A DNA stretch of 44,221 nt, taken from the NCBI GenBank assembly GCA_049965795.1, contig JBMFVW010000014.1, positions 1 to 44,221 on the forward strand, written 5' to 3'. The position numbers and the translations under genes were made by a program. This document shows, piece by piece, positions 17,581 through 27,126 of the stretch. The notes beneath the pieces were generated by a model, which saw nothing but the letters and a program-made list of their open reading frames with translations, had not been told where the DNA came from and did no database searches. The stretch's first letter is position 1, and every line of letters begins with the position of its first letter. The stretch is from Acidulodesulfobacterium_A sp049965795 (GTDB lineage: Bacteria > SZUA-79 > Acidulodesulfobacterales > Acidulodesulfobacteraceae).

Positions 17581-18974
17581 ATGAAGCTTTATAAATACAT
17601 CCTAAATTTTTTGACCAACAAATCAAAAAAGCCGGAAAATGCGGAAAGATGCGCCGGCTTGGGCGGGTTTGGCAATTTTTTAAAATTTTGCGCTAAACTG
17701 CCGCTCATCATATTATCTTTCGCCGTTATAGCATTTTCTAAAATAAAAAGAGCGGCCGGAAACGTTGAAGCCGAAGAACACGGATTATTCACGATAAGTT
17801 TCGGAAACATAAATATGGGCGGTTCCGGAAAAACTCCGTTTTCTTATAGTTTAGCCGAATATTTATACAAAAAAGAATTAAAACCCTGCATTATAAGCCG
17901 CGGGTATAAAGGACGTTTAAAAAAAAAGTCTATATAGCCGCATGGGAGTATGAAATTCCCGAATTAAGAAATAAATTGCCCGATGAAGTCCTCCTTTTAA
18001 TAGAAAAATTTAAATCAAAAAAGATAGATATTCCGGTTATCGTATCAAAAAACAGGCTCGCAGCGGCTAAAACCTGCCTTAACAACGACGAAATATATTA
18101 CAACCTTGCCGAAATGGAATGGAAGGTGGACGAAAATATGTTATATACGGATACGCAACACGCCGAAAACAACGAAATTATTCCCGATGAAACAATAGAC
18201 ATAACATATAAATGCGCTTACAAAGACGTTCACGATGAATTCGACGGGAATAAAAGAATAGCTATTTTAGACGACGGATTCACGGCATTAAACATCAAAA
18301 AAAATATCAATATAATTCTCATTGACGCAAATATCGATATATTCATACAAAACGTTATCCCCGCCGGAATTTTAAGAGAACCGTTAAGCGCTTTAAAATA
18401 TGCGGATATTATTGTTATAAACAAATGCAGACCGGAGCTTTTGGAAGATAAATCGTCTTTTAAAACCGGCATTGAAAATAAATTAAAAAAATACAATAAA
18501 AACTGCCCTATATTTTATTCCTATTATAAGCCTAATAAACTTATTTCACACAAAAACGTTTTGTATGCAGAAGATTTAAAAGAATTAAAAGCTAAAGGTG
18601 CAAAAATTCTTGCGGTATGCGCAATCGGCAATTCGGGTTATTTTTACGAAAATTTGAACGACTGCGGAGCGGCGGCGGATTATAAAATGGAATTTGCCGA
18701 CCATTACGAATATAATGAATCCGATTTCAAAAACATTGCAAAAATACTTAATTCAGACGATAAATATATAGCCGTTACGACTTTAAAGGATTACGTAAAG
18801 TTAAAACGGTTTAATTTTAAAAGCGCAAATATAAACGACTTGCATAATAGCGCATTCAATAAAATTTATTATTTAGACTTTGATATAATTGTAGAAAATA
18901 ACGCAGAAAACAGAAATTTTTATGAATATATTTACGATACCTACAATAGTCATTATAATAACTTAAACATTTAG
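17581..18974 (+). CDS. lpxK: Tetraacyldisaccharide 4-prime-kinase LpxK, split by a -1 frameshift
   Basis: LpxK phosphorylates the lipid A disaccharide at the inner membrane. Frame 0 (17581-17937) gives 118 residues with a membrane-associated N-terminus, the P-loop GNINMGGSGKTP at 75-86 and ISRGYKG, then meets TAG. The -1 frame continues at once with VYIAAWEYEIP and the rest of the enzyme: LDDGF near 18271, NVIPAGILREPLSAL and the C-terminal domain, ending at 18974. The joined product is about 464 residues, longer than the usual 310-350. The shift falls on A9 at 17919-17927, in phase as A AAA AAG. Programmed frameshifting, transcript slippage, a true mutation or a homopolymer sequencing error could each explain it. 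lpxL follows. Confidence 0.85.
17919..17928 (+). other. Candidate -1 slippery site in lpxK
   Basis: Nine A residues and a G form codons AAA AAA AAG in frame 0 and contain the heptamer A AAA AAG in the canonical phase. A Shine-Dalgarno-like AAAGGA ends 8 bases before the heptamer, similar to the stimulator in dnaX. A weak GGGA/TCCC stem follows further downstream than usual. The frame 0 stop TAG is six codons after the run begins. Confidence 0.55.
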
Positions 18975-19008
18975 GTATATATAGGCACAGGCATATCTAA
19001 ATAAAATT

Positions 19009-19926
19009 ATGAAAAAAAATAAAGCTCTTGCATACTCGGAATACGTTTTGGTATATTCTTTTTACGCATTTTTGAATATACTGCCTCAGGATTTGTCATT
19101 AAAAATAGGCAGATCTCTCGGACTGTTATTTTATAGAATCGACAAAAAGCACAGAAAACACACCATAAATAACCTAAAAATAGCATTTCCAGATAAATCC
19201 GAAAAAGAGCTGAGCGATATTGCGATAAAATTTTATAAAAATCTCGGCATGGTGTTCGTCGAAATTTTCAGGCTCAATAAATATAACGAAAACGATATAG
19301 ACAATTTTGTGGAATCTGATTTTGAAAATATTAAAAATATATACGGCAAACAGGGAGTGCTTTTGCTTACGTCTCATTTCGGAAACTGGGAACTTCTTGC
19401 AAAAACTTTCGGACTGAAGGGCTATAAGGGCAACGTACTCGCAAGACCTCTCGATAATCCTTATATAGAAAAAATTTTATACAATTTAAGAACCGCTTCG
19501 GGAAATAAAGTTATCTATAACAGGGAAAACGCCGTAAAAAATATAATTTCTGCATTAAACTCAAATGAAATCGTGGGGTTTCTGCCTGACGAAAATGCCT
19601 CTAAGCGCATAGGCGTTTTCGTCGATTTCTTCGGAGTTAAAGCCTGCACAATGCCAGGCATGGCAAACATCGCCGCAAAAACTAAACTTCCGGTCGTTCC
19701 GGCTTTTATCGTAAGAATTAACGATAATGAAAAGGGCAGAAATTACTCAAAACACCGCCTCATAATAGAGCCTCCATTAGACATTAAATATACCGGCGAC
19801 AGAAAGACGGATACCTTGAATATCCTAAAGCTGTTTAACGAAAAAATCGAAGAAATAATAAAACAATATCCGGAACAGTGGTTTTGGATACACAACAGAT
19901 GGAAAACAAGGCCGGATGAGGAATAA
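19009..19926 (+). CDS. Lipid A acyltransferase, LpxL/HtrB family
   Basis: This 305-residue inner-membrane acyltransferase adds a secondary acyl chain to lipid A precursors. The catalytic HX4E reads HFGNWE (His123, Glu128), preceded by GVLLLTS. GFLPDENASKRIGVFVDFFG is the second conserved block, and EQWFWIHNRWKTRP closes the protein as in this family. One N-terminal hydrophobic segment is present. It follows lpxK by 34 bases, so the two probably form one lipid A operon. Whether it acts as LpxL, LpxM or a Kdo-independent variant cannot be told from the sequence. Confidence 0.92.
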   Translation: MKKNKALAYSEYVLVYSFYAFLNILPQDLSLKIGRSLGLLFYRIDKKHRKHTINNLKIAFPDKSEKELSDIAIKFYKNLGMVFVEIFRLNKYNENDIDNFVESDFENIKNIYGKQGVLLLTSHFGNWELLAKTFGLKGYKGNVLARPLDNPYIEKILYNLRTASGNKVIYNRENAVKNIISALNSNEIVGFLPDENASKRIGVFVDFFGVKACTMPGMANIAAKTKLPVVPAFIVRINDNEKGRNYSKHRLIIEPPLDIKYTGDRKTDTLNILKLFNEKIEEIIKQYPEQWFWIHNRWKTRPDEE

Positions 19927-20024
19927 TGCAATAAAATATACTAATTATTTTTACGTTATAAATTTAAAATAAAAGGATAAACTTTTTAAAAACGCCAAAG
20001 CAATTTAACAAAATAAATTATTTA

Positions 20025-20053
20025 TTGAAATAATATATAATTTTTATTATAAT
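20025..20053 (+). promoter_or_regulatory. Predicted sigma-70-type promoter ahead of gmhB
   Basis: TTGAAA (20025-20030) and TATAAT (20048-20053) are separated by 17 bases. Transcription would start near 20060, giving a leader of about 75 bases before the mini-ORF. The remainder of the 19927-20134 gap is AT-rich and shows no other feature. Confidence 0.6.
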
Positions 20054-20134
20054 AAAACAATAATTTAAAATATTTTAGATATATTTTATTAATTTTAATG
20101 ATATTATTTATTTGATAGAAAGGTGAGAAATCCA

Positions 20135-20155
20135 ATGAGGCTTGCAGTAAAATGA
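20135..20155 (+). CDS. Six-residue leader ORF coupled to gmhB
   Basis: ATG AGG CTT GCA GTA AAA TGA encodes MRLAVK. It has a good ribosome-binding site (AAAGGTGAG, about 9 bases upstream), whereas gmhB has none. Its stop overlaps the gmhB start as ATGA (20152-20155). Translation of the mini-ORF would deliver ribosomes to gmhB. It could instead be chance sequence in the leader. Confidence 0.4.
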   Translation: MRLAVK

Positions 20156-20724
20156 ATAATGATATAAGTAAAAATAAATGCGTATTTTTAGATAGAGACG
20201 GCGTATTAATTAAAGACGTAGGATATTTAAAAAATCCGGAAGATATAATTATACTGCCGGGCTCTTTAGATGCTCTTAAAGACTTAAAAGATGCCGGGTA
20301 CCTGCTTATAATAGTGACCAATCAGGCAGGCGTGGCAAAGGGATTTTTCAGTGTGGACGATTTGGCGGCGGTTCACGATAAACTGCTTAAAATATACGAA
20401 AATAACGGAATTAGAATAGATGATCTATATTTCTGTCCTCACCACGATAAGGGGACGATAAAACCTTATAATATTAAATGTTCTTGCAGAAAACCGTCTG
20501 CCGGAATGGTGCTTAAGGGAGCCGCAAAGTTCGATATAGATACCGGCAGGTCGTTCATGGTTGGCGATAAAGACAGCGATATAATGCTTGCAAAAAATTC
20601 AGGTTTAAAATCGTTTTACATAAAAAACGATATGTATGAACACGACGAAAATATTATTCCAGATTTTTACGTTAAAGATTTAAAAGAAGCCGCTGAAATC
20701 ATTCTGCTTAATAAAAATATGTGA
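20152..20724 (+). CDS. gmhB: D-glycero-manno-heptose 1,7-bisphosphate 7-phosphatase (HAD family)
   Basis: This 190-residue cytoplasmic phosphatase works in the ADP-heptose pathway for the LPS inner core. HAD motif I is FLDRDGVL (Asp14, Asp16), motif II is IVTNQAG, and motif IV is VGDKDSD. The zinc cluster typical of GmhB is visible as CPHHDKG followed by CSCRKP. A histidinol-phosphatase role, the other member of the group, is less likely given the neighbouring lipid A genes. The start overlaps the stop of a six-codon leader ORF, and the copper ATPase gene follows after 12 bases. Confidence 0.92.
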   Translation: MNNDISKNKCVFLDRDGVLIKDVGYLKNPEDIIILPGSLDALKDLKDAGYLLIIVTNQAGVAKGFFSVDDLAAVHDKLLKIYENNGIRIDDLYFCPHHDKGTIKPYNIKCSCRKPSAGMVLKGAAKFDIDTGRSFMVGDKDSDIMLAKNSGLKSFYIKNDMYEHDENIIPDFYVKDLKEAAEIILLNKNM

Positions 20725-20736
20725 TATTATAAATAT

Positions 20737-23295
20737 ATGGAATATGCAAACGCGCCGCGTAAAAATTACAAGTTTAAAATCGGCAAAATGGACTGCGCCG
20801 CCTGCGCCGCAACTATTACGGATACGGTAAAAAGAATAGAAGGCGTGACGGACGCAAAGCTCAATTTTGTCAATGAAACCCTTTACGTTGAAACCGAAAG
20901 CAGTAAACCCTCTCCTGAAGAAATTATAAAGATGATTGAATTTGCAGGTTTTGAAGCCGATTTGACGGATTCAGGCGAAACAACTCCAAAACTTATCGTT
21001 AATTCAGCTACAGTATCTGCTGCATCGTCTGCGGCCGGAAATTCAAAAAACATCAAATTTAAAATAGAAGGGATGCACTGTACTAACTGCGCAAAAGCCA
21101 TCGAAAAAGACGTCGGAAAACTAAACGGCGTAAACTCGATAGTTGTAAATTTCGTCGGAGAAAGCGGTTCCGTATTTTACGACCCTTCTAAAACTTCTAA
21201 GGATGAGATATTTAAAGCCGTCGTAGAAAGCGGATATACCCCTATAGACGAAATTGAACAAGAAAAAAATGAAACGGCGGACGCCGCAAAAAATGTTAAA
21301 AGACGCCGCAAAATACCCGACTGGGAAAAAGACCTCTACTGGCTGATATTTACTTTAATAATCGCAATTCCGGTAGTAATACTGACGTATATCGATACAT
21401 TCGGCATATACAGAATACTTGCTTTGTTTATACTGGCAACTATAGTCCAGTTCACCGCCGGACTTACGTTTTATAAAGGCGCATATTATTCTTTAAAAAG
21501 TTTTTCGTCTAATATGGACGTGCTGGTTTCTCTGGGCATTTCAGCCGCGTATTTCTATTCCGTCGCTTCCGTCTTCTTATTCAAAGGCGAACTTTACTTC
21601 GATACTTCCGTTTTGCTCATTCTTTTTATTAGAACAGGAAAACTTTTAGAAAAAATTTCTAAACAGAGGGCAGCTTCGTCTCTTAAGGCGCTGTTTAAAC
21701 TTCAGGCAAATAAAGCAAACTTGGTCGAACAGGACGGAACAATTAAAGAAATAGACACTTCCGCCGTAAAAACCGGCGATATTCTGCTGGTAAAAAAAGG
21801 GGATAAAATTCCGGTTGACGGCTTAATAACATACGGGCAGACTCAAATAGACGAATCTATGCTTACCGGAGAACCCGTTCCGGTAGAAAAAGGCGAAGGA
21901 AGCGAGGTAAGCGGGGCAACGATAAACAAAGGTCAGGCGGTTAAAATTAAAGCGTTAAGGGTCGGAAAAGATACCGTACTTTCACAAATCGTCAGATTGG
22001 TAGAGGATGCTCAGGCCGACAAAGCCCCTATTCAGCGTATAGCCGACGAAGTAACTAATTATTTCGTTCCTGCGGTAGTTATAATATCGCTGATAACCTT
22101 TATTGCATGGAAGTTCGTCTTTCATTACGATTTTTTATTTGCCCTGTCCGCCTCCATCGCGGTTTTAGTCATAGCCTGCCCGTGCGCCATGGGACTTGCA
22201 ACCCCTATGGCTCTTATGGTCGGAAGTTCGATAGGTTTAGAAAAAGGGATACTGATAAAAAAGTCGTCAAGCTTAGAAGAGATTGCAAGAATAAATGCGG
22301 TGGTTTTCGATAAAACTGGAACCATTACGTACGGAAAACCCGAGGTCATCGATATCGTATCGCTTAACGGCATACCGGAAAACGAAATACTTAAAATTGC
22401 CGCATACGCCGAAAGTTTTTCTTCCCACCCTATAGCCGCCGCAATAGTCGATAAATTTAAATCGGAAAATATCCAAGATAAATCTGCGCCGGACAAATCC
22501 GTACCGGAAAATTTTGAAGAAATAGGCGGGTTCGGAATAAAATTAAATTACGAAGGCAAAAAAATAATTATAGGCAAAAAAGAGATATTTAAAGAATCCG
22601 AAAACGTAAATTTCGATATGTCTAAATTTAACGAATTTGAAGAAAAATTTGCAAAAGAAGGAAAAACCGTTATCGGAATATCGGTAGGTTCGGATATCGC
22701 AGGCATTATTTCTTTATCGGATAAAGTTAAAGAAACGGCAAAATCAGCTATATCAAAATTAAAGTCTCTGGGTATTTCCGTTTATCTTTTAACCGGCGAC
22801 AATATAAACTCTGCGGCAAACGCCGCCGCCCAGGCAGGAATAGACGAAAAAAACGTTATCGCAAACGTTCTGCCGCAGGATAAACTCGATGAAATAAAAA
22901 AGTTAAAGAGACTCGGTTTAAAAGTAGCCATGGTAGGCGACGGCATAAACGACGCTCCCGCTCTTGCCGCAGCGGACGTAGGAATTGCCATAGGCAGTGG
23001 AACAGACGTAGCAAGGGAAACCGGCGACGTTATTTTAGTAAGGAACGATGTTAACGACGTATATAAAAGCGTATCCCTCGGCAGAAAAACTTTATTTAAA
23101 GTAAAGCAGAATCTTTTCTGGGCTTTTTTCTTTAACGGTATAGGCATACCTTTAGCCGCAGGGGTTTTTTACGGTTTAACGGGATTTTTAATACCTCCCG
23201 CTTTTGCAGGCGCCGCAATGGCGGTTTCGAGCATAACGGTTTCTTTAAATTCGATATTGCTAAGGAGATATTCTAAAACAATGGACGGGATGTAA
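20737..23295 (+). CDS. copA: Copper-type P1B ATPase
   Basis: This 852-residue inner-membrane pump most likely exports Cu(I). Two N-terminal heavy-metal-associated domains carry MDCAAC (Cys20, Cys23) and MHCTNC (Cys115, Cys118). Transmembrane helices follow. LTGEPVPVEK in the actuator, the metal-site CPC at 481-483, DKTGT with Asp525 as the phosphorylated residue, the SSHPIAAA histidine-proline motif and GDGINDAPALAAADVG are all present. CPC with a methionine/asparagine-containing C-terminal helix fits the copper group; silver is possible. Copper export suits a metal-rich habitat. It is 12 bases after gmhB but functionally unrelated to it. Confidence 0.95.
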   Translation: MEYANAPRKNYKFKIGKMDCAACAATITDTVKRIEGVTDAKLNFVNETLYVETESSKPSPEEIIKMIEFAGFEADLTDSGETTPKLIVNSATVSAASSAAGNSKNIKFKIEGMHCTNCAKAIEKDVGKLNGVNSIVVNFVGESGSVFYDPSKTSKDEIFKAVVESGYTPIDEIEQEKNETADAAKNVKRRRKIPDWEKDLYWLIFTLIIAIPVVILTYIDTFGIYRILALFILATIVQFTAGLTFYKGAYYSLKSFSSNMDVLVSLGISAAYFYSVASVFLFKGELYFDTSVLLILFIRTGKLLEKISKQRAASSLKALFKLQANKANLVEQDGTIKEIDTSAVKTGDILLVKKGDKIPVDGLITYGQTQIDESMLTGEPVPVEKGEGSEVSGATINKGQAVKIKALRVGKDTVLSQIVRLVEDAQADKAPIQRIADEVTNYFVPAVVIISLITFIAWKFVFHYDFLFALSASIAVLVIACPCAMGLATPMALMVGSSIGLEKGILIKKSSSLEEIARINAVVFDKTGTITYGKPEVIDIVSLNGIPENEILKIAAYAESFSSHPIAAAIVDKFKSENIQDKSAPDKSVPENFEEIGGFGIKLNYEGKKIIIGKKEIFKESENVNFDMSKFNEFEEKFAKEGKTVIGISVGSDIAGIISLSDKVKETAKSAISKLKSLGISVYLLTGDNINSAANAAAQAGIDEKNVIANVLPQDKLDEIKKLKRLGLKVAMVGDGINDAPALAAADVGIAIGSGTDVARETGDVILVRNDVNDVYKSVSLGRKTLFKVKQNLFWAFFFNGIGIPLAAGVFYGLTGFLIPPAFAGAAMAVSSITVSLNSILLRRYSKTMDGM

Positions 23296-23340
23296 TAAGA
23301 AAATAATTTTATAATTTAATTTAAAATATAGAGGTAAAAA

Positions 23341-25737
23341 ATGAAAGAAAAAACTTCGAATTCTAATTATCAAAATTATCTTACCGAAGACGAACTTGAA
23401 ATTTTAAATTTATATTTTGATGCCGCAAACTATCTTTCTTTAGGACAAATATACCTTATGGATAATCCGCTTCTAAAAGAACCTTTAAAACTAGAGCATA
23501 TAAAACCAAGGCTGCTTGGTCACTGGGGGACGTCTCCCGGACTTAATTTCATCTATGAACATATAAACAGAATTATTAAAAAATTTAATTTAAACGCTTT
23601 ATTTATAACCGGGCCGGGGCACGGCGGTCCGTCAATTATCGCCAATACTTATATCGAAGGAACTTACAGCGAATATTATCCTGACATATCTGAAAACTAT
23701 GACGGCGTCAAGGCTCTTTTCAGGCAATTTTCCGCACCCGGCGGCGTACCGAGCCATGTTTCGCCTATGACGCCCGGCTCTATACACGAAGGCGGCGAGC
23801 TTGGGTACGCCCTTAGCCATGCTTACGGTGCTGCATTAGATAATCCTGACTTAACCGTATTTTGCATCGTGGGGGACGGCGAAGCCGAAACAGGACCTAT
23901 GGCGGCTTCCTGGCATATTAATAAATTTTTAAACCCAAAAACAGACGGAATAGTAGTTCCTATTCTTCATTTAAACGGATATAAAATTAATAATCCTACT
24001 ATTCTCGCGAGAATCAGCGAAGAAGAGCTGACAGCGCTGTTTAAAGGATACGGTTATAAACCTTACGTACTCGAAGACGACTCGGTAAATTCGGCACATA
24101 ATAAAATGGCTGCAATAATGGATAAAATTTCGAGGGAAATAAAAAAAATAAAAAAAGAATATGAAAGAAACCAAAAAACGTCCGCCGAGTCCAGGCCTCT
24201 TTATCCCATGCTGATATTAAGAACTCCTAAAGGCTGGACGTGCCCTAAAGAAATAGACGGACTTAAATTGGAAGGTTTCTGGCGCGCGCATCAGGTTCCT
24301 ATTACCGGTTTTGAAGAAAAACCTGAACATATTAAAATATTGGAAAACTGGATGAAATCGTATAAGCCGGAAATATTATTCGACGAAAACGGTTCGTTAA
24401 TAGATAAAATCAAAGAATTTCCGCCTAAAAAAGATAAAAGAATGGGTGCAAACCCTTGCGGAAACGGCGGACTTTTTACGAAAGATCTCATTCTTCCGAA
24501 TTTTAAAGATTATGCCGAAAAAGTCGAAAAACCGGCAAACGTTTATGGAAAAGCTACTACTACTTTGGGATATTATCTGCGTGATATAGTCAAAAAAAAT
24601 ATTGATAATTTCAGGATATTCAGTCCTGACGAACATAATTCAAACCGGCTTAACGCTGTTTTCGATACTACGGACAGACAATGGTGGGGCGATATTTTCG
24701 ACTTCGACGACCATCTCGCCCGCAGCGGAAGGGTAATAGAAATTTTAAGCGAACACACGTGCGAAGGGCTTCTCGAAGGATATCTGCTAACCGGAAGACA
24801 CGGCTTTTTTTCATGTTATGAAGCATTTATCCACATAATAGATTCTATGTTTAACCAGCATGCAAAATGGCTCAAAGAAGCCGATGAGGTAGAATGGAGA
24901 AGACCTATACCTTCCTTAAACTATCTGCTTACTTCGCACGTCTGGCGTCAGGACCATAACGGTTTTTCGCACCAAGATCCCGGATTTATAGACCACGTGA
25001 TAACAAAAAAACCAAAATATATAAGAGTTTATCTGCCGTCCGATACGAATACCCTTCTGGTAACGGCTGACGAGTGTTTCGGGAGCAGGAACAGGGTAAA
25101 CGTAATCATCGCCGGAAAACAGGAGGAGCTTCAGTGGTACGATATGGATTCGGCAATTAAAATATGCGACAAAGGTTTAGGTATTATGGAATTTGCAAGT
25201 AACGACAAAGATGAAGAGCCCGATATCGTCATGGCTTGCGCAGGCGACGTTCCGACGCTGGAAACGCTTGCAGCCGTTTCCATTTTAAACGATCTCGTTC
25301 CGGAACTTAAAATAAGGGTTATAAACGTCATAGACCTTATGACTTTAACACCGAAAGAAGAACATCCCGACGGATTATCCGATAAAGAATTCGATACATT
25401 GTTTACCGAAAACAAGCATATTGTTTTTGCCTTTCACGGCTATCCTTGGCTGATACACAGGCTGTGCTACAGGCGCAAAAACCATCCGAATCTCCATGTC
25501 AGGGGATACAAAGAAGAAGGAACTACTACCACCCCTTTCGATATGGCGGTAAGAAACGAATTGGACAGGTTTCATCTCGTTATGGACACAGCCGACAGAG
25601 TAGAATCGCTTAAATATAAGGCGGCATATATTAAAAAAGAAATGGAAAGCAGATTAATCGAACATAAACAATATATACTTAAATATGACGACGATATGCC
25701 TGAAATTAAAAACTGGAAAGGCAGTTGGAATTTTTAA
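23341..25737 (+). CDS. xfp: Xylulose-5-phosphate/fructose-6-phosphate phosphoketolase
   Basis: This 798-residue thiamine-diphosphate enzyme cleaves xylulose 5-phosphate (or fructose 6-phosphate) to acetyl phosphate plus an aldose phosphate. GHWGTSPGLNFIYEHINR and GPGHGGPS near residues 60-100 are family signatures. The TPP motif runs from VGDGEAETGP to NGYKINNPT. YLLTGRHGFFSCYEAF and HVWRQDHNGFSHQDPG follow in the second half. Length is typical of about 790-820. An AGAGG site precedes the ATG. Acetyl phosphate would give ATP or acetyl-CoA; no acetate kinase or phosphotransacetylase gene is seen nearby. The gene ends 5 bases from convergent rsmD. Confidence 0.97.
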   Translation: MKEKTSNSNYQNYLTEDELEILNLYFDAANYLSLGQIYLMDNPLLKEPLKLEHIKPRLLGHWGTSPGLNFIYEHINRIIKKFNLNALFITGPGHGGPSIIANTYIEGTYSEYYPDISENYDGVKALFRQFSAPGGVPSHVSPMTPGSIHEGGELGYALSHAYGAALDNPDLTVFCIVGDGEAETGPMAASWHINKFLNPKTDGIVVPILHLNGYKINNPTILARISEEELTALFKGYGYKPYVLEDDSVNSAHNKMAAIMDKISREIKKIKKEYERNQKTSAESRPLYPMLILRTPKGWTCPKEIDGLKLEGFWRAHQVPITGFEEKPEHIKILENWMKSYKPEILFDENGSLIDKIKEFPPKKDKRMGANPCGNGGLFTKDLILPNFKDYAEKVEKPANVYGKATTTLGYYLRDIVKKNIDNFRIFSPDEHNSNRLNAVFDTTDRQWWGDIFDFDDHLARSGRVIEILSEHTCEGLLEGYLLTGRHGFFSCYEAFIHIIDSMFNQHAKWLKEADEVEWRRPIPSLNYLLTSHVWRQDHNGFSHQDPGFIDHVITKKPKYIRVYLPSDTNTLLVTADECFGSRNRVNVIIAGKQEELQWYDMDSAIKICDKGLGIMEFASNDKDEEPDIVMACAGDVPTLETLAAVSILNDLVPELKIRVINVIDLMTLTPKEEHPDGLSDKEFDTLFTENKHIVFAFHGYPWLIHRLCYRRKNHPNLHVRGYKEEGTTTTPFDMAVRNELDRFHLVMDTADRVESLKYKAAYIKKEMESRLIEHKQYILKYDDDMPEIKNWKGSWNF

Positions 25738-25742
25738 TTGGA

Positions 25743-26333
25743 TTAATCCGCAAGGTAAAACGATAAAAAAGATTTGCCGTGCGTTTTTTTATTTATAAGC
25801 TTATAAGGCGGATATTCAGGAGATAATATTTCGCGTTTATCGTGCTGGACTATTATGTTTATATTGTTTTCCCTGCCGCATTTTTCGCCGCCGGCAGTCT
25901 TTTTATGAGGATAATATTCGTTAATTATTTTATTAATCGTAGTTTCGCAAAAACCTTTATCGTAAGGCGGATCGACAAATATATAATCCGGCTTATACTC
26001 GTCTAATATCCCTTTTTCTAAAGCCTTTAGCGCATCCTTTTTTATAATTTTTACTTTATCCTCTATGCCGAACTGCTTTGAAAGCTTGATAATTATTGAT
26101 ATCAATTCAGGCGAGGTTTCGACGAAAATGCAGAAAGCGGCGCCTCTCGAAACAGCTTCGAATCCGACATTGCCCGTTCCGGCGTATAAATCGCAAAAAA
26201 CGGCGCCGTTTATGTCGTTTCCTATTACGTTAAATAATACCCCTTTTAAGAAATCGGAAGAAGGAGAAACGTTTTTTATATCGAATACGCTAGGTATTAT
26301 TCTTCCTTTTAAAGAACCGGCTATAATCCTCAT
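25743..26333 (-). CDS. rsmD: 16S rRNA guanine-N2 methyltransferase RsmD
   Basis: This 196-residue methyltransferase modifies G966 of 16S rRNA. It begins MRIIAGSLKGRII, the family start. The SAM-binding motif is DLYAGTGNVGFEAVSRGA, and the catalytic DPPY follows at FVDPPYDKGF. Length is typical. It lies convergent to xfp and is followed upstream on the same strand by the CRP-type regulator gene. coaD is often the neighbour of rsmD in other genomes, but here it is 9 kb away. Confidence 0.95.
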   Translation of the reverse strand: MRIIAGSLKGRIIPSVFDIKNVSPSSDFLKGVLFNVIGNDINGAVFCDLYAGTGNVGFEAVSRGAAFCIFVETSPELISIIIKLSKQFGIEDKVKIIKKDALKALEKGILDEYKPDYIFVDPPYDKGFCETTINKIINEYYPHKKTAGGEKCGRENNINIIVQHDKREILSPEYPPYKLINKKTHGKSFLSFYLAD

Positions 26334-26355
26334 ATGCAGGTAAACTTTATCTTTA

Positions 26356-26988
26356 TTATTCGCTTAAATCCTCTAACTTTTTTCTGTCTAGTATTATAAT
26401 ATCCCTTTTGTCTAATTTTATAATACCTTTTGCGGCAAAGTCCTTCAGGGCGCGCGAGACTACCTCTCTTGCCGTTCCCGCGATATCCGCTATAATTTTC
26501 TGGCTAAGCTTTTCGCCGTCGAATAAAATGAGAATTTTAGCGATTCTTTCCTGTGTATGCTTAAGGGAAAGGTCTTCTATAGCATTAGTAAGATGCCTCA
26601 ATTTCTCCGACATACTTTTTATTATATTTATAGATACTTCAGGATATTTGTAAATAAGCCCTATCATATTTTCGCGGGATAATAAATATAGTTTTACGTC
26701 GGTAACTGCATCGGCGGAAGCCGGATTTACGTCTTTCATAAAAACTGTTATATCGTTAAACGATTCGCCCGGATAAATCAATTTTAAAATCTGCTCTTTA
26801 CCGTCTTTAGACGATTTATAAACTTTGACGGTTCCTTCGGCTGCGAAATATATTCCTTTCGATTTGTCTCCTTCAAGAAAAATATTTTCTCCGCCGGCAT
26901 AATTCTCAGCTTTAAACAAAGTTTTAATATATTCAAGGATATCTGGAGTTAAAGATTTGAAATATTCCGGAATTTTAAAGTTTTCCAT
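26356..26988 (-). CDS. Crp/Fnr-family transcriptional regulator
   Basis: The 210-residue protein has an N-terminal cyclic-nucleotide-binding beta-roll (GENIFLEGDKSKGIYFAAEGTVKVYK, GESF), a dimer helix and a C-terminal winged helix around SQKIIADIAGTAREVVSRALKDF. No cysteine is present, so it is not an iron-sulphur FNR-type oxygen sensor. The RE..SR recognition helix fits the family. Its ligand is unknown. I prefer the ATG at 26988 (MENFKIP); the ATG at 27033 would add a hydrophobic 15-residue extension without better ribosome-binding sequence. It is divergent from the FmdB gene, with 138 bases between the two starts, and could regulate it or itself. Confidence 0.88.
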   Translation of the reverse strand: MENFKIPEYFKSLTPDILEYIKTLFKAENYAGGENIFLEGDKSKGIYFAAEGTVKVYKSSKDGKEQILKLIYPGESFNDITVFMKDVNPASADAVTDVKLYLLSRENMIGLIYKYPEVSINIIKSMSEKLRHLTNAIEDLSLKHTQERIAKILILFDGEKLSQKIIADIAGTAREVVSRALKDFAAKGIIKLDKRDIIILDRKKLEDLSE

Positions 26989-27126
26989 AACCTGAAATTT
27001 TTTTATAAATTTAATTAAATATGCTGCTAACATTATATTATAAACTTTGCCGATATGTAAATAATATAAAATTTATGTTATAATTAATATAGTTAAATAT
27101 ATATATTTAATAAGGAGGTCAATTAA

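Noticed and set aside
27041..27060. Third copy of the gap/ompA upstream element (CTTTGCCGATA ahead of the CRP-type gene)
   Set aside because: Only nine or ten bases match, the second core is missing and no promoter lies at the 20-base distance.
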